A DNA stretch of 64,000 bases from positions 1 to 64,000 of the forward strand of contig JAUHZO010000013.1 of assembly GCA_030425925.1 (NCBI GenBank). Direction: 5' to 3'. The notes beneath the pieces were generated by a model, which searched no databases, had not been told where the DNA came from, and was given only the letters and a program-made list of their open reading frames with translations. The stretch comes from Alphaproteobacteria bacterium. Lineage in GTDB: Bacteria; Pseudomonadota; Alphaproteobacteria; Rhodobacterales; Rhodobacteraceae. The translations under genes were made by a program, and so were the position numbers. Of this stretch, positions 46,391 to 57,980 are shown piece after piece. The first letter of the stretch is position 1; every line of letters starts with the position of its first letter.

Positions 46391-46540
46391 CATCGGGAGA
46401 ACCGGCGCACTGCCGGTGCCGAAGGCGCAACCGCCCCGGAAACGCTCAGGCTCCAGGACCGATGCGACCCGAACACTCTGGAGAGAGGCGTGCAAGCGTC
46501 CGCCGAAGGGATAACGATCTCAGGCGAAAGGACAGAGGGG
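46391..46540 (+). promoter_or_regulatory. Tandem glycine riboswitch
   Basis: Two gcvT-type aptamers precede gcvT. Aptamer I (46391-46464) is closed by CATCGG/CCGATG and holds CCGAAGGCGCAACC and CGCTCAGGC...AGGACCG. Aptamer II (46474-46540) is closed by CTCTG/CAGAG and holds GCCGAAGGGATAACG and TCTCAGGCGAAAGGACAG. A following GC hairpin (about 46539-46576) is the likely expression platform. Expected to switch gcvTHP on when glycine is abundant. Confidence 0.92.
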
Positions 46541-46618
46541 GCAGCACGGGCGCGCGTCATGCGCGTCGCACTGCCCGATTTGCCACCGCGAGGTGGGCGG
46601 GCCAAGACCGGGGGCCGC

Positions 46619-47740
46619 ATGTCCGAGACGCTGTCAAAGACCAACCTCAACGAGCTGCATCTGGCGCTTGGGGCCCGGATGGTGCCCTTTGCGGGCTACG
46701 AGATGCCGGTGCAATTCCCGATGGGGGTGCTGAAGGAGCATCTGCATTGCCGGGCGCAGGCCGGGCTGTTCGATGTCAGCCATATGGGGCAGGTGGTTGT
46801 GCGCGGCGACCGCGTGGCCGAAGCGCTGGAGCGGCTGGTCCCGGTGGATGTGGTCGGGCTGGCCGAGGGGCGGCAGCGCTATGGTCTGTTCACAAACGAC
46901 ACGGGCGGGATCGAGGATGACCTGATGATCGCCAATCGCGGCGATCACCTCTTCCTGGTGGTCAATGCCGCACGCAAGGAAAGCGACCTTGCGCGGCTGC
47001 GCACCGGTCTGGAGCCGTTCGGGCTCAGCGTGAAGCTGCTGGAGAACCGGTCGCTTCTGGCCCTGCAGGGCCCGGAGGCCGAGGCGGTGCTGGCCGAGCA
47101 TCACCCGGGCGTGGCCGACATGCGGTTCATGGATGTGGACACCTTCCCGCTGGCGGGGGCGGAATGCTGGGTATCGCGGTCGGGGTATACCGGCGAAGAC
47201 GGGTTCGAGATCTCGGTGCCGAACGCGGCGGCGATGGATCTTGCGCGGGCGCTGCTGGACGATGCCCGCGTGGCCCCCATCGGGCTGGGCGCCCGCGATT
47301 CGCTGCGGCTGGAGGCGGGGCTGTGCCTGTATGGCCATGACATCGACACCGACACCACGCCGGTTTCGGCCGGGCTGGGCTGGGCGATCCAGAAGGTGCG
47401 CCGCAACGGGGGCGCGCGCGCGGGTGGCTTTCCGGGGGCAGAGGCCGTTCTGGCCGAGTTCGACACGGCCCCGGCGATGCGCCGGGTGGGGCTGCGCCCG
47501 GACGGGCGGGCCCCGATGCGCGACGGCGTGGCGCTGTTTGCCGCCGAGGAGGATGACGCGCCCTGCGGGCGCATCACCTCGGGCGGGTTCGGACCCAGCG
47601 TCGGCGGGCCGGTGGCGATGGGATATGTGGCGGCAGACCGGGCGGCACCGGGCACGCCGCTCTGGGCTGAGGTACGGGGCAAGCGTCTGCCACTGCGCGT
47701 GGCGGCGCTGCCTTTTGTGCCTGCGGGATTCAAACGGTGA
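46619..47740 (+). CDS. gcvT: Glycine cleavage system T protein (aminomethyltransferase)
   Basis: 373 residues from ATG 46619. Folate-binding fold: [19 protein letters not shown] (catalytic Asp region for folate), YTGEDGFEI and [19 protein letters not shown] are GcvT signatures. It releases ammonia and transfers the methylene group from the H-protein arm to tetrahydrofolate. First gene of gcvTHP under the glycine riboswitch. Confidence 0.95.
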   Translation: MSETLSKTNLNELHLALGARMVPFAGYEMPVQFPMGVLKEHLHCRAQAGLFDVSHMGQVVVRGDRVAEALERLVPVDVVGLAEGRQRYGLFTNDTGGIEDDLMIANRGDHLFLVVNAARKESDLARLRTGLEPFGLSVKLLENRSLLALQGPEAEAVLAEHHPGVADMRFMDVDTFPLAGAECWVSRSGYTGEDGFEISVPNAAAMDLARALLDDARVAPIGLGARDSLRLEAGLCLYGHDIDTDTTPVSAGLGWAIQKVRRNGGARAGGFPGAEAVLAEFDTAPAMRRVGLRPDGRAPMRDGVALFAAEEDDAPCGRITSGGFGPSVGGPVAMGYVAADRAAPGTPLWAEVRGKRLPLRVAALPFVPAGFKR

Positions 47741-47754
47741 TCAGGGAGAACGCA

Positions 47755-48120
47755 ATGAAATTCACCGAAGAGCATGAATGGCTCGATCTGGGCGACGACA
47801 ACGTGGTGACCGTGGGCATCACGGCCCATGCGGCGGAACAGCTGGGCGACATCGTCTTTGTCGAATTGCCCGACGAGGGGCGCACCGTGTCCAAGGATGA
47901 CGAGGTGGTGGTGATCGAATCGGTCAAGGCGGCGTCGGACATCCTTGCACCGCTGGATGGCGAGATCGTCGAGGTGAACGAGGCCATCGTCGACGAGCCC
48001 GGCAAGGTGAACAAGGATCCCGAGGGCGAGGCGTGGTTCTTTCGCCTGAAGATCGAGGATGTCTCGGCGCTGGACGACCTGATGGACGAGAAGGCCTACA
48101 AGGACTTCATCGGCGACTGA
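47755..48120 (+). CDS. gcvH: Glycine cleavage system H protein
   Basis: 121 residues from ATG 47755 (AGGGAG upstream); an upstream GTG overlapping gcvT is less likely. The lipoylated lysine is in [12 protein letters not shown] (ESVKA motif). It shuttles the aminomethyl intermediate between P, T and L proteins. Confidence 0.95.
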   Translation: MKFTEEHEWLDLGDDNVVTVGITAHAAEQLGDIVFVELPDEGRTVSKDDEVVVIESVKAASDILAPLDGEIVEVNEAIVDEPGKVNKDPEGEAWFFRLKIEDVSALDDLMDEKAYKDFIGD

Positions 48121-48128
48121 CCGGGGAT

Positions 48129-48172
48129 CCTGGGGGCTTTGCCCCCGTCCGCCCCTGGCGGACTCCCCCAGG
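48129..48172. repeat. Branched inverted-repeat structure between gcvH and gcvP
   Basis: An outer pair CCTGGGGG (48129-48136) / CCCCCAGG (48165-48172) encloses GTCCGCC-cct-GGCGGAC (48147-48163); alternatively GGGGGC-ttt-GCCCCC (48132-48146) forms. It abuts the GGGGTATTTT repeat, and the two look like one composite intergenic element. May modulate gcvH/gcvP transcript levels. Confidence 0.6.
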
Positions 48173-48196
48173 GGTATTTTGGCCAAGAAGAAGCAG
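48171..48196 (+). repeat. Intergenic GGGGTATTTT...CCAAGAAGAAGCAG repeat, copy 2
   Basis: GGGGTATTTT, GG, then CCAAGAAGAAGCAG; same as the minus-strand copy at 39722-39750 except for two bases. It lies 34 bp before the gcvP start. Confidence 0.75.
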
Positions 48197-48229
48197 GGGG
48201 TGTGGCCCCTGCGATGGAGAGCGATCGAC

Positions 48230-51079
<2,850 letters not shown>

Positions 51080-51094
51080 GGGGCCAGGGGGTGC

Positions 51095-51116
51095 GGCGGG
51101 GTAAACCCCGCCCTAC
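51095..51116. repeat. GTAGGG-tagged palindrome, copy 2 (variant)
   Basis: GGCGGGGT-aa-ACCCCGCC followed by CTAC: a different palindrome core with the same GTAGGG/CCCTAC tag as the copies at 45220 and 51131. It lies just after gcvP. Confidence 0.65.
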
Positions 51117-51130
51117 GCCGGGACGACGGG

Positions 51131-51152
51131 GTAGGGTGCGCTACAGCGCACC
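51131..51152. repeat. GTAGGG-tagged palindrome, copy 3
   Basis: GTAGGGTGCGC-TACA-GCGCACC; the exact reverse complement of 45220-45241. With the neighbour at 51095 it forms a pair between the convergent gcvP and inositol-phosphatase-family genes, where it could serve as a bidirectional terminator. Confidence 0.75.
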
Positions 51153-51158
51153 TGCGCT

Positions 51159-52049
51159 TCAGGCTGCCTCGGTCGCCGGTTCCGGCGTATCGACCAGCAT
51201 GCCCAGCGTGTCCCGCACGCGGCCCCAGGTGGCCGGGTCGGAGGCCAGCAGCAGGTAGCCGCTGTTCATGTCCGCGCGATAGTCCGAACCGTCCAGCATG
51301 GCCACGTGCCCGCCCGCCTGGCGCACGGCAACGACTCCCGCGGGCTGGTCCCAGGGGGTCAGCTTGGCGAACAGCACGAAATCGGCGTGGCCCTGGGCGA
51401 CCATGCGCGCTTCGTGGCAGGCGCAGCGCAGCGTGCCCACCCGGCCAAAGCGGGGCAGCGTCGCCGCGACCGCATCGCGCTTGTCTTCCGGGATCAGGTA
51501 CAGCGGCAGGTAACCCACGATATCCTGCACCTGCCCCCCGCCGGAGGTGCGCAGCGTGCGGCGGGCGCGGCGCGGCATCACCATTTCGCACGGGCCGTCA
51601 TTGCCCGCAAGGATGACGTCGTTCATCACCGGATCGTAGAGCAGCCCGAAAACCGGCAGTCCGAAGCGCAGCACCGAGACCATGACACCGAACAGCGGCA
51701 GACCCTTGGCAAAGTTCCAGGTGCCGTCCACCGGATCGATGGCAAAGCACAGCTCGGCCTCGGCGATCTTCTTGATGATGTCTGGGTTGTCCGAGGCATG
51801 TTCCTCGCCCACGATCAGGGCGTTGGGGAACATGGTCAGGATGCCGCGGGTGATCATCGCCTCTGCCAGGCGGTCGGCATCGGTGACAAGATCCTGCGGA
51901 CCGGACTTTTCAAGGATCTGGTCACCGCCCAGCTGACGGAACCGGGGCATGATCTCGGCCCGTGCCGCGCGGCGGACGATGGACATCAACTGGGTGCGCT
52001 GGGCCGGGGTCAGGGGCGCCGTGATCGGCATGGGAAGGGAATCGGTCAT
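51159..52049 (-). CDS. Inositol monophosphatase-family phosphatase
   Basis: 296 residues from ATG 52049. Li+-sensitive phosphatase fold: IVGEEHASD (metal Glu pair), IDPVDGTWNFAKGLP (DPxDGTxNF motif) and WDQPAGVVAVRQAGG (WDxxAG motif). Candidates are inositol-1-phosphatase, histidinol-phosphatase (HisN-like) or 3'-phosphoadenosine phosphatase; the sequence does not discriminate. It lies downstream of the FtsX-type permease but with a 68-bp gap. Confidence 0.88.
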   Translation of the reverse strand: MTDSLPMPITAPLTPAQRTQLMSIVRRAARAEIMPRFRQLGGDQILEKSGPQDLVTDADRLAEAMITRGILTMFPNALIVGEEHASDNPDIIKKIAEAELCFAIDPVDGTWNFAKGLPLFGVMVSVLRFGLPVFGLLYDPVMNDVILAGNDGPCEMVMPRRARRTLRTSGGGQVQDIVGYLPLYLIPEDKRDAVAATLPRFGRVGTLRCACHEARMVAQGHADFVLFAKLTPWDQPAGVVAVRQAGGHVAMLDGSDYRADMNSGYLLLASDPATWGRVRDTLGMLVDTPEPATEAA

Positions 52050-52117
52050 GGTCGCAATCCGGGTTCTGCTGCTGTTGTGCCGAGGCATGCCAGCGCACCC
52101 GATGCCGATCAAGGTGA

Positions 52118-54634
52118 CTATTCGCGCGCGCGAAGCACATGCGCAGGCCGCGCCGCAAGCGGTCGCCAGGCAAAACCCAAGCCAGCCAAAAGGGTTGCAA
52201 GGATGCCGCCCAGTACAATGCCCAGTGCGGACCTCCAGATCACGCTGAATGAAGTTTCCATGACAAAGGTGCTGACCGCCCAGCCGCCCGCGATGCCGGC
52301 GGCAAGCGCCACGGCGCCGGCTCCGGCGCCCAGAAGCGCGGCGCGCAGGGCAAAGCTTTGCAGCACGCGGCGGCGGCTGGCCCCCAGCGTCTTGAGCACC
52401 GCCGCCTCGTAGGTGCGCGCGCCTTCGCCCGCGGCGGCCGCGCCGATCAGCACAAGGAACCCGGTCAGGAGCGTCGCCGCGGCCCCCCAGCGCACCGCCT
52501 CGCCAATGCCTGACAGGAGTTCGCTGACCCGGTCGATGGCGTCGCGCACGCGGATCGCGGTGATGTTGGGGTATTGGCTGGCCAGATCGCGCAGGATCTG
52601 CGCCTCGGCGGCTTCCTCGGCATAGACGGTGGAAATGAAGGTATGCGGCGCAGCCTCCAGAGCGCCGGGGTTCATCGTCAGGATGAAGCCAATTCCGGCG
52701 GTTGAAAAATCCACCTCGCGGAACGATGTGATCGTCGCCGTGATATCCCGGCCCAGGATGTTCACCGTGATCTCGTCACCCAGTTGCAGGCCCATCTCGG
52801 CCCCTTCCTCGGCGGCAAAGCTGACCTGAGGCGGACCGGAATAGTCTTCGGGCCACCAGGTGCCGGAGGTCACCGTGGTGCGCGCGTCGGGCTGTGCGGC
52901 ATAGGTCACCCCGCGGTCGCCACGCAGCACCCAGTGTTCGCCGGCCACCTCGGCAGCGGGCAGGCCGTTGATCCGGGTTATGATGCCGCGCAGCATCGGC
53001 GCGCTGTCGATGCGGCTGACGGCGGGGTCGCTCTCCAGCCTTTCCAGATAGCCCGGCATCTGGTCCTTCTGGATGTCGACAAAGAAATAGGACGGCGCAA
53101 CCTCGGGCAGGTCGCGGGCGATGGCCGAGCGGATATTGCCGTCGATCTGGCCGATGGCGGCCAGCACCGACAGGCCCAGCCCCAGCGACAGCACCACGGC
53201 ACCGGCCTGTTCGCCCGGGCCGCCGATGGCGCTGAGGGCCCAGCGCCAGACCGGGCGGCCTCGCGCCAGCACGGTGCTGCGATGCGCGGCGGCGCGGATC
53301 AGACGGGCGGCCAGCGCCAGCGTCAGCAGCGCCACCAGAATGCCGCCCGCGGTCCACAGCGTCAGTTGCGGGTTGCCGGAAAACGCCATGGCGGCCCCGA
53401 CCAGCAGCGCCACCAGCAGCACCGTGGCGATCACATAGCGCGGGGCGGGCAGCCAGTTTGCCCGCGCCAGGGCATCGCGGAACAGCGTGGCGGCGCGCAC
53501 GTCCTCGGCCCTCGCCAAGGGCCAGAGCGTGAAGACCAGCGCGGTCAGCAGACCGTAAAGCGCGGCTTCGGCCAGCGGCGCGGCATGCAGGCTGAACAGT
53601 GCCGGCACCGGCAAGGCGGCCGAGATCAGCGGCGCAAACAGCAGCGGCACGGCAGCCCCGAGCACGAGGCCAAGGGCGATGCCCAGGAGGGACAGGGCGC
53701 CGATCTGCAGAAAATAGGTCTGAAAGATCACGTCGCGCGTGGCCCCCAGCGTGCGCAGGGTGGCGATGACAGAGGTCTTGCGCGCCAGATAGGCCCGCAC
53801 AGCCGCGGACACGCCAATGCCGCCCACGGCCAGACCCGACAGCCCCACCAGCACAAGGAACTTGCCCAACTGGTCGACAAAGCGCGCAATTCCCGGCGCA
53901 CCATTGCGCGCATCGCGCCAGCTGAGGCCCGTCTGCTCGAACCGGATCAGGGCCTGCGCCGCCACCGCGTCGAGGTTGGCGCCCTCCGGCAGGTCCATGC
54001 GGTATTGCGTTTCAAACAGCGAGCCCGGCGACAACAGGCCGGACCCGTCCAGATCCACTGTGCGCACGATGGTGCGCGGGCCAAGGCCAAACCCGTCGCC
54101 TGCGTCGTCCGGTTCGCTGACAATCGTGGCTGACAGGGTGAAGTCCTGCGCCCCCAGCCGGAAGCTGTCGCCGATCTTCAGCCCCAGCCGATCCGCCAGA
54201 ACAGGAGCCATGACGGCACCCTGATCGGCCAGTGCCTGCGGCAACGGGATGGCGGGATCCAGCAAGATCTCGCCCAGAAGCGGATAGGCGGCGTCCACCG
54301 ATTTCACCTGTGTCAGGCCGCGTTCGGTGATGCCCTCCCGGTCCACCACCGCCATGGAGCGAAAATCGGTGACCTCAGAGACGCGCTCGCTGACGCTGTC
54401 GATCCAGGCGCGTTCTTCGTCGGTGGCAAAGCGGTAGGTGAACTCCGCCTGGGCGTCGCCACCCAGAAGGATCGCGCCCTGATCGGCAAGGCCCGCCTCG
54501 ATCGCGGAACGCACCGATCCAACCCCGGCAATCGCGGCGACCCCAAGGGCCAGACAGGCCAGGAAGATGCGGAACCCGGTCAGACCCCCGCGCAGTTCCC
54601 GGCCCGCGAACCGGGCGGCGACGCGCAGGCTCAT
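52118..54634 (-). CDS. FtsX-type ABC transporter permease (YbbP-like)
   Basis: 838 residues, FtsX/MacB-type permease with an N-terminal helix, a large periplasmic domain, and paired FtsX domains: GLAVGGIGVSAAVRAYLARKTSVIATLRTLGATRDVIFQ (about 260-300, read in parts) and a C-terminal copy EGARTYEAAVLKTLGASRRRVLQSFALR. Like E. coli YbbP, which pairs with ATPase YbbA and esterase TesA; the same three genes are adjacent here. It overlaps the ATPase stop by 4 bp. Transport substrate unknown. Confidence 0.9.
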   Translation of the reverse strand: MSLRVAARFAGRELRGGLTGFRIFLACLALGVAAIAGVGSVRSAIEAGLADQGAILLGGDAQAEFTYRFATDEERAWIDSVSERVSEVTDFRSMAVVDREGITERGLTQVKSVDAAYPLLGEILLDPAIPLPQALADQGAVMAPVLADRLGLKIGDSFRLGAQDFTLSATIVSEPDDAGDGFGLGPRTIVRTVDLDGSGLLSPGSLFETQYRMDLPEGANLDAVAAQALIRFEQTGLSWRDARNGAPGIARFVDQLGKFLVLVGLSGLAVGGIGVSAAVRAYLARKTSVIATLRTLGATRDVIFQTYFLQIGALSLLGIALGLVLGAAVPLLFAPLISAALPVPALFSLHAAPLAEAALYGLLTALVFTLWPLARAEDVRAATLFRDALARANWLPAPRYVIATVLLVALLVGAAMAFSGNPQLTLWTAGGILVALLTLALAARLIRAAAHRSTVLARGRPVWRWALSAIGGPGEQAGAVVLSLGLGLSVLAAIGQIDGNIRSAIARDLPEVAPSYFFVDIQKDQMPGYLERLESDPAVSRIDSAPMLRGIITRINGLPAAEVAGEHWVLRGDRGVTYAAQPDARTTVTSGTWWPEDYSGPPQVSFAAEEGAEMGLQLGDEITVNILGRDITATITSFREVDFSTAGIGFILTMNPGALEAAPHTFISTVYAEEAAEAQILRDLASQYPNITAIRVRDAIDRVSELLSGIGEAVRWGAAATLLTGFLVLIGAAAAGEGARTYEAAVLKTLGASRRRVLQSFALRAALLGAGAGAVALAAGIAGGWAVSTFVMETSFSVIWRSALGIVLGGILATLLAGLGFAWRPLAARPAHVLRARE

Positions 54635-55323
54635 TCCGCGGCCCTCAACTGTTCGCCTTCCACATGTCCGTCGCGCAGCCGCACAGTGCGGTCGCAGCGC
54701 GCGGCCAGGTCGGGCGCATGGGTCACCAGAACCAGTGTGGCGCCTTTCTTGTCCGACAGGCCAAAGAGGAGGTCCATGATCGCCTGTCCGTTTGCGCCGT
54801 CGAGATTGCCCGTGGGCTCGTCCGCCAGCAGGATCTCGGGTTCGGGCACCAGGGCGCGGGCAAGGGCAACGCGCTGCTGTTCGCCGCCCGAAAGCTGCGC
54901 GGGATAGTGATCGGCCCGATGGCCCAGCCCCACGGCCTCAAGCTCGGCCCGCGCCCTGGCAAAGGCATCCCGGTCCCCCGCCAGTTCCAGCGGCGTGGCC
55001 ACGTTTTCCAGCGCGGTCATGGTGGGGATCAGGTGGAAGGACTGGAACACCACGCCCATATGCCCGCGGCGAAACCGCGCCAGTGCGTCTTCGTCCATTG
55101 CCGTCAGGTCCTGGCCCAGCGCCCGGACGCTGCCCGAACTGGCGCGCTCCAGCCCGCCCATCACCATCAGCAGCGACGATTTCCCCGATCCCGACGGCCC
55201 GATCAGGCCCAGTGTCTCGCCCCGGCCCACGTCCAGCGTGATGTCATGCAGGATCTCCACCGGTCCGGCATTGCCCTCAAGGCTGAGTGTGACATCTTTG
55301 AGCGATAGGACGGCATCTGGCAT
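54631..55323 (-). CDS. ABC transporter ATPase (YbbA-like)
   Basis: 230 residues from ATG 55323; a TTG start 18 bp upstream would overlap the divergent esterase start. Walker A GPSGSGKSSLL, signature LSGGEQQRVALARAL, Walker B ILLADEPTGNLD (the LolD/MacB/YbbA-type EPTGNLD). Works with the overlapping FtsX-type permease gene. Divergent from the TesA-like gene by only 17 bp, so promoters overlap coding starts. Confidence 0.92.
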   Translation of the reverse strand: MPDAVLSLKDVTLSLEGNAGPVEILHDITLDVGRGETLGLIGPSGSGKSSLLMVMGGLERASSGSVRALGQDLTAMDEDALARFRRGHMGVVFQSFHLIPTMTALENVATPLELAGDRDAFARARAELEAVGLGHRADHYPAQLSGGEQQRVALARALVPEPEILLADEPTGNLDGANGQAIMDLLFGLSDKKGATLVLVTHAPDLAARCDRTVRLRDGHVEGEQLRAAE

Positions 55324-55340
55324 GACGAAGGGGTCCGGCA

Positions 55341-56009
55341 ATGTTTCACTGGTTCACATATGGTCTGACCACCCTGCGCAACAAGGCGCTGGTGGCGTTT
55401 CTGGCGGTCGCGACACCCGCGTGGGCCGAGACGACGCACCTGCTTGCCTTGGGCGACAGCCTGACCCAGGGCTACGGGCTGATCGAACAGGAGGGGTTTG
55501 TCCCGCAGCTGCGGGTCTGGCTGGCCGAGCGGGGGCATGACGTGCGTGTGGTCAATGCCGGCGTGTCCGGCGACACCACGGCGGGCGGATTGGCGCGTGT
55601 GGAATGGTCTCTGAGCCCCGAGATCCAGGGCATGATCGTGGCGCTGGGGGGCAACGATTTGCTGCGCGGCATAGCGCCCGAGGCCGTCCGCGCAAATGTC
55701 GAAGGCATTCTGCGCGCCGCCGCCGCGCAGGAGGTCGAGGTGCTGCTTATCGGCATGCAGGCGCCGGGCAATTACGGTCCTGACTACAAGGCGGAGTTTG
55801 ATGCGATCTTCCCCGAACTGGCCGAAGCCTATGGCGCGCTGTATCTCGACAGCTTCTTTGCGGGGTTGCGGGCCGAAGGGGATTCGCCGGGCGATCTGTC
55901 GGCCGTCATGCAGCCCGACGGCATTCACCCGAATGGCGAAGGTGTGCGGCGCATCGTGGCCGTGATCGGCCCCCGGGTCGAGGATCTGTTGGCCCGCATC
56001 AATCGCTGA
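55341..56009 (+). CDS. tesA: Periplasmic GDSL esterase, TesA-type
   Basis: 222 residues, signal peptide ending AWA-E. SGNH blocks: LALGDSLTQGYG (Ser), VNAGVSGDT (Gly), LGGNDLLRG (Asn) and DGIHPNGEG (Asp/His). Multifunctional thioesterase I/lysophospholipase L1/arylesterase. The ybbP-ybbA-tesA neighbourhood is conserved from enterobacteria to here, suggesting lipid-related work at the inner membrane. Confidence 0.9.
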   Translation: MFHWFTYGLTTLRNKALVAFLAVATPAWAETTHLLALGDSLTQGYGLIEQEGFVPQLRVWLAERGHDVRVVNAGVSGDTTAGGLARVEWSLSPEIQGMIVALGGNDLLRGIAPEAVRANVEGILRAAAAQEVEVLLIGMQAPGNYGPDYKAEFDAIFPELAEAYGALYLDSFFAGLRAEGDSPGDLSAVMQPDGIHPNGEGVRRIVAVIGPRVEDLLARINR

Positions 56010-56027
56010 CGCGGGCCAGCGCCGGGC

Positions 56028-56234
56028 TTACGCCAGCGAGATGTTCACCGCGGCTTCGCGTCCGTCGCGGCCGGGCTGGATGTCGAAGGTCACTTTCTGG
56101 TTGTCGGCCAGTCCGGTCAGGCCAGACCGCTCGACAGCGGAAATATGCACGAACACATCCTTGCCGCCGTTTTCGGGCGCGATGAATCCGTAACCTTTGG
56201 TGGTATTGAACCATTTGACGGTGCCATTGGCCAT
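56028..56234 (-). CDS. Cold-shock domain protein
   Basis: 68 residues. RNA/ssDNA-binding OB fold with RNP1 KGYGFIAP and RNP2 DVFVHIS, start MANGTVKWFNTT. The typical Asn/Lys-rich 5' leader is not obvious, but the 198-bp upstream gap could hold one. GGAG precedes the ATG. RNA chaperone. Confidence 0.94.
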   Translation of the reverse strand: MANGTVKWFNTTKGYGFIAPENGGKDVFVHISAVERSGLTGLADNQKVTFDIQPGRDGREAAVNISLA

Positions 56235-56432
56235 CGTCTCTACTCCTTCAGTGGCTGCCCACGGGATTGTGGCAGGTCGGCTCTGTCAGTCCTGGATCGA
56301 ATGACTGGGCCGGTAGGGAGCAGTGGTCGATAGGCATGGTCAGGCACAAAAGATGTGGCGTATCGGATGCTCGAAAGCAAGGGGCAGGCGGATTTTCCTT
56401 GAAACCCGGCATGGATGCGCAAGGGCCGCGTG

Positions 56433-56639
56433 TCAGCCCCGCGCCGGGTTTGACCTGGGTGCCGGTGCGGGCACAAGCGTCTGGAGCGCGTTGGCCGCAA
56501 TGGCCAGCGCGGCGCTTCCCAGGCTGGCTGCAAGGTAGAAGCCAAAGGCCTGCAGCAGGCTCATGTCCCAGACAATCCATCCAAGCAGCGCGCCGATCAG
56601 GCCCACGAAGCCGCCGAGGATGAAAGAGATGACTGCCAT
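56433..56639 (-). CDS. Small membrane protein, two helices
   Basis: 68 residues, not recognised. Two hydrophobic segments (about 3-23 with GGFVGLIGALLGWIVW, and 30-52) separated by a short polar turn; the C-terminus is Pro/Arg-rich (VPAPAPRSNPARG) and probably cytosolic. Start ATG 56639, AGGGGACGC upstream. It stands alone between cspA and a flavoprotein gene. Confidence 0.65.
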   Translation of the reverse strand: MAVISFILGGFVGLIGALLGWIVWDMSLLQAFGFYLAASLGSAALAIAANALQTLVPAPAPRSNPARG

Positions 56640-56813
56640 GTTGCGTCCCCTTGTCGTGTCGGTCGCCGCCGGACCCGGTCAGAGCCGCATGGGTTTGCCA
56701 ACGTCTTTCGGCCAAATCTGGGCCAGACATCGCATGCGGCGCGTTAAGAAACAGATAAAACGGCAAATCGGGCAAGATCGTGGCACATGCGCGGCAGAGC
56801 TGTGCCAAAAGGG

Positions 56814-57980
56814 TCAAGTTGAGCGCAGAACCCGCATGGCGTGCCGTGGCAAGCGGGCCGCGACCTTGGTCAGGATCGCGCCATATTCGGTTTCTCCGGC
56901 GAGCAGGCGCAGATATTCGTCCCGCAGGCTGCGCGAGGCGCGAAAGCTGCGCAGGAAGGCCGGGCGCAGTCTTTCGCGAAAGATCAGGTTGCGCAGCAGA
57001 CGGGCCTGGGACAGGCCCCTGTGGATCGGTCGCAGGCTGCGGGTGTAATGCGCCAGCGCCTTGTCGGGCCGGTTCTCGACCAACGCCCGGTGCGCGGCGC
57101 GGGCGGCTAGCTGCCCGCTCTTCAGCGCGTGTGCGATGCCTTCGCCGGTGATGGGATCCACCAGGCCGGCGGCATCGCCCGCCAGCAGGATCCGGCCCCG
57201 GCCGGGATGCCTGCGAAAGTCGCCAAAGGGCAGGAACTGGCCCTTGACGGGGGTGTCGGCGCGGGTGCCCAGCGTCGTCAGATAGCGCGCAAGTGCGGCT
57301 TTCATGTCGGGATTGCGCGACAGCACGCCGCCAACCCCGATCGTGGTGCCCGTGGTTTTCGGAAAGCGCCAGCCATAGCCCCATTCGGCGGCGCCGAAGT
57401 CGATCCGCAGGGGGGCGTCGGCGTCGGTATCGGGGGCTTCGATCTCAAGCGCAAAGCCGATCTGACGACGGTCGAACGCGGCCCCAAACAGGGCGCGGGC
57501 GGTGAGGCTGTTCACACCGTCGGCGGCGATGACAAGGGGCGCGGACAGGCTGATCCCTTGGCCCCGCCAGATCATCGTTTCCGGATCCAGCGTTCCGGCA
57601 TGTCCGGTCAGGTCCTGCGCGCCACGGCCAAGCGCCGTGGACACCAGCGCGGCATCGAAACTCCACCGCATCCCAAGATGGATGGCGGGCGCGTCGTACA
57701 CGTGGCCAAGCGTTTCTCCGAAACCGTGAAACACCATTTCGGACCGGTGCAGCATCGGTGCATCCGGCATCCCGCCCAGCAGGTCGCGCAATATGGTCAT
57801 GCTGCGCCCGGTGATTCCACCACCACACAGCTTCTCTCGGGGGAACCGGGCACGGTCGATCAACGCCGTTTTCAACCCCAGTCGCGTGGCCTCAAGAGCC
57901 GCCGCCGCCCCGGCGGGGCCGGCACCCAGCACGATCAGGTCAGGCCCGGACAGCGCCGTCGCGGCTGAAATGCGGGTCAC
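56814..57980 (-). CDS. Geranylgeranyl-reductase-family FAD oxidoreductase
   Basis: 388 residues. FAD-binding DLIVLGAGPAGAAAALEATRLG (Rossmann GxGxxG), CGGGITGRS (motif for the family), GDAAGLVDPITGEGIAHALKSG (GD motif typical of the PHBH fold/GGR group). The family reduces polyprenyl chains of chlorophyll, archaeal lipids or quinones, or hydroxylates aromatics; which applies is uncertain. It overlaps the L,D-transpeptidase stop by 4 bp. Confidence 0.85.
   Translation of the reverse strand: MTRISAATALSGPDLIVLGAGPAGAAAALEATRLGLKTALIDRARFPREKLCGGGITGRSMTILRDLLGGMPDAPMLHRSEMVFHGFGETLGHVYDAPAIHLGMRWSFDAALVSTALGRGAQDLTGHAGTLDPETMIWRGQGISLSAPLVIAADGVNSLTARALFGAAFDRRQIGFALEIEAPDTDADAPLRIDFGAAEWGYGWRFPKTTGTTIGVGGVLSRNPDMKAALARYLTTLGTRADTPVKGQFLPFGDFRRHPGRGRILLAGDAAGLVDPITGEGIAHALKSGQLAARAAHRALVENRPDKALAHYTRSLRPIHRGLSQARLLRNLIFRERLRPAFLRSFRASRSLRDEYLRLLAGETEYGAILTKVAARLPRHAMRVLRST

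Noticed and set aside
56744-56758. TTAA-N7-ATAA as another CtrA site
   Set aside because: One mismatch and no flagellar or cell-cycle gene next to it; expected by chance in an AT-rich patch.
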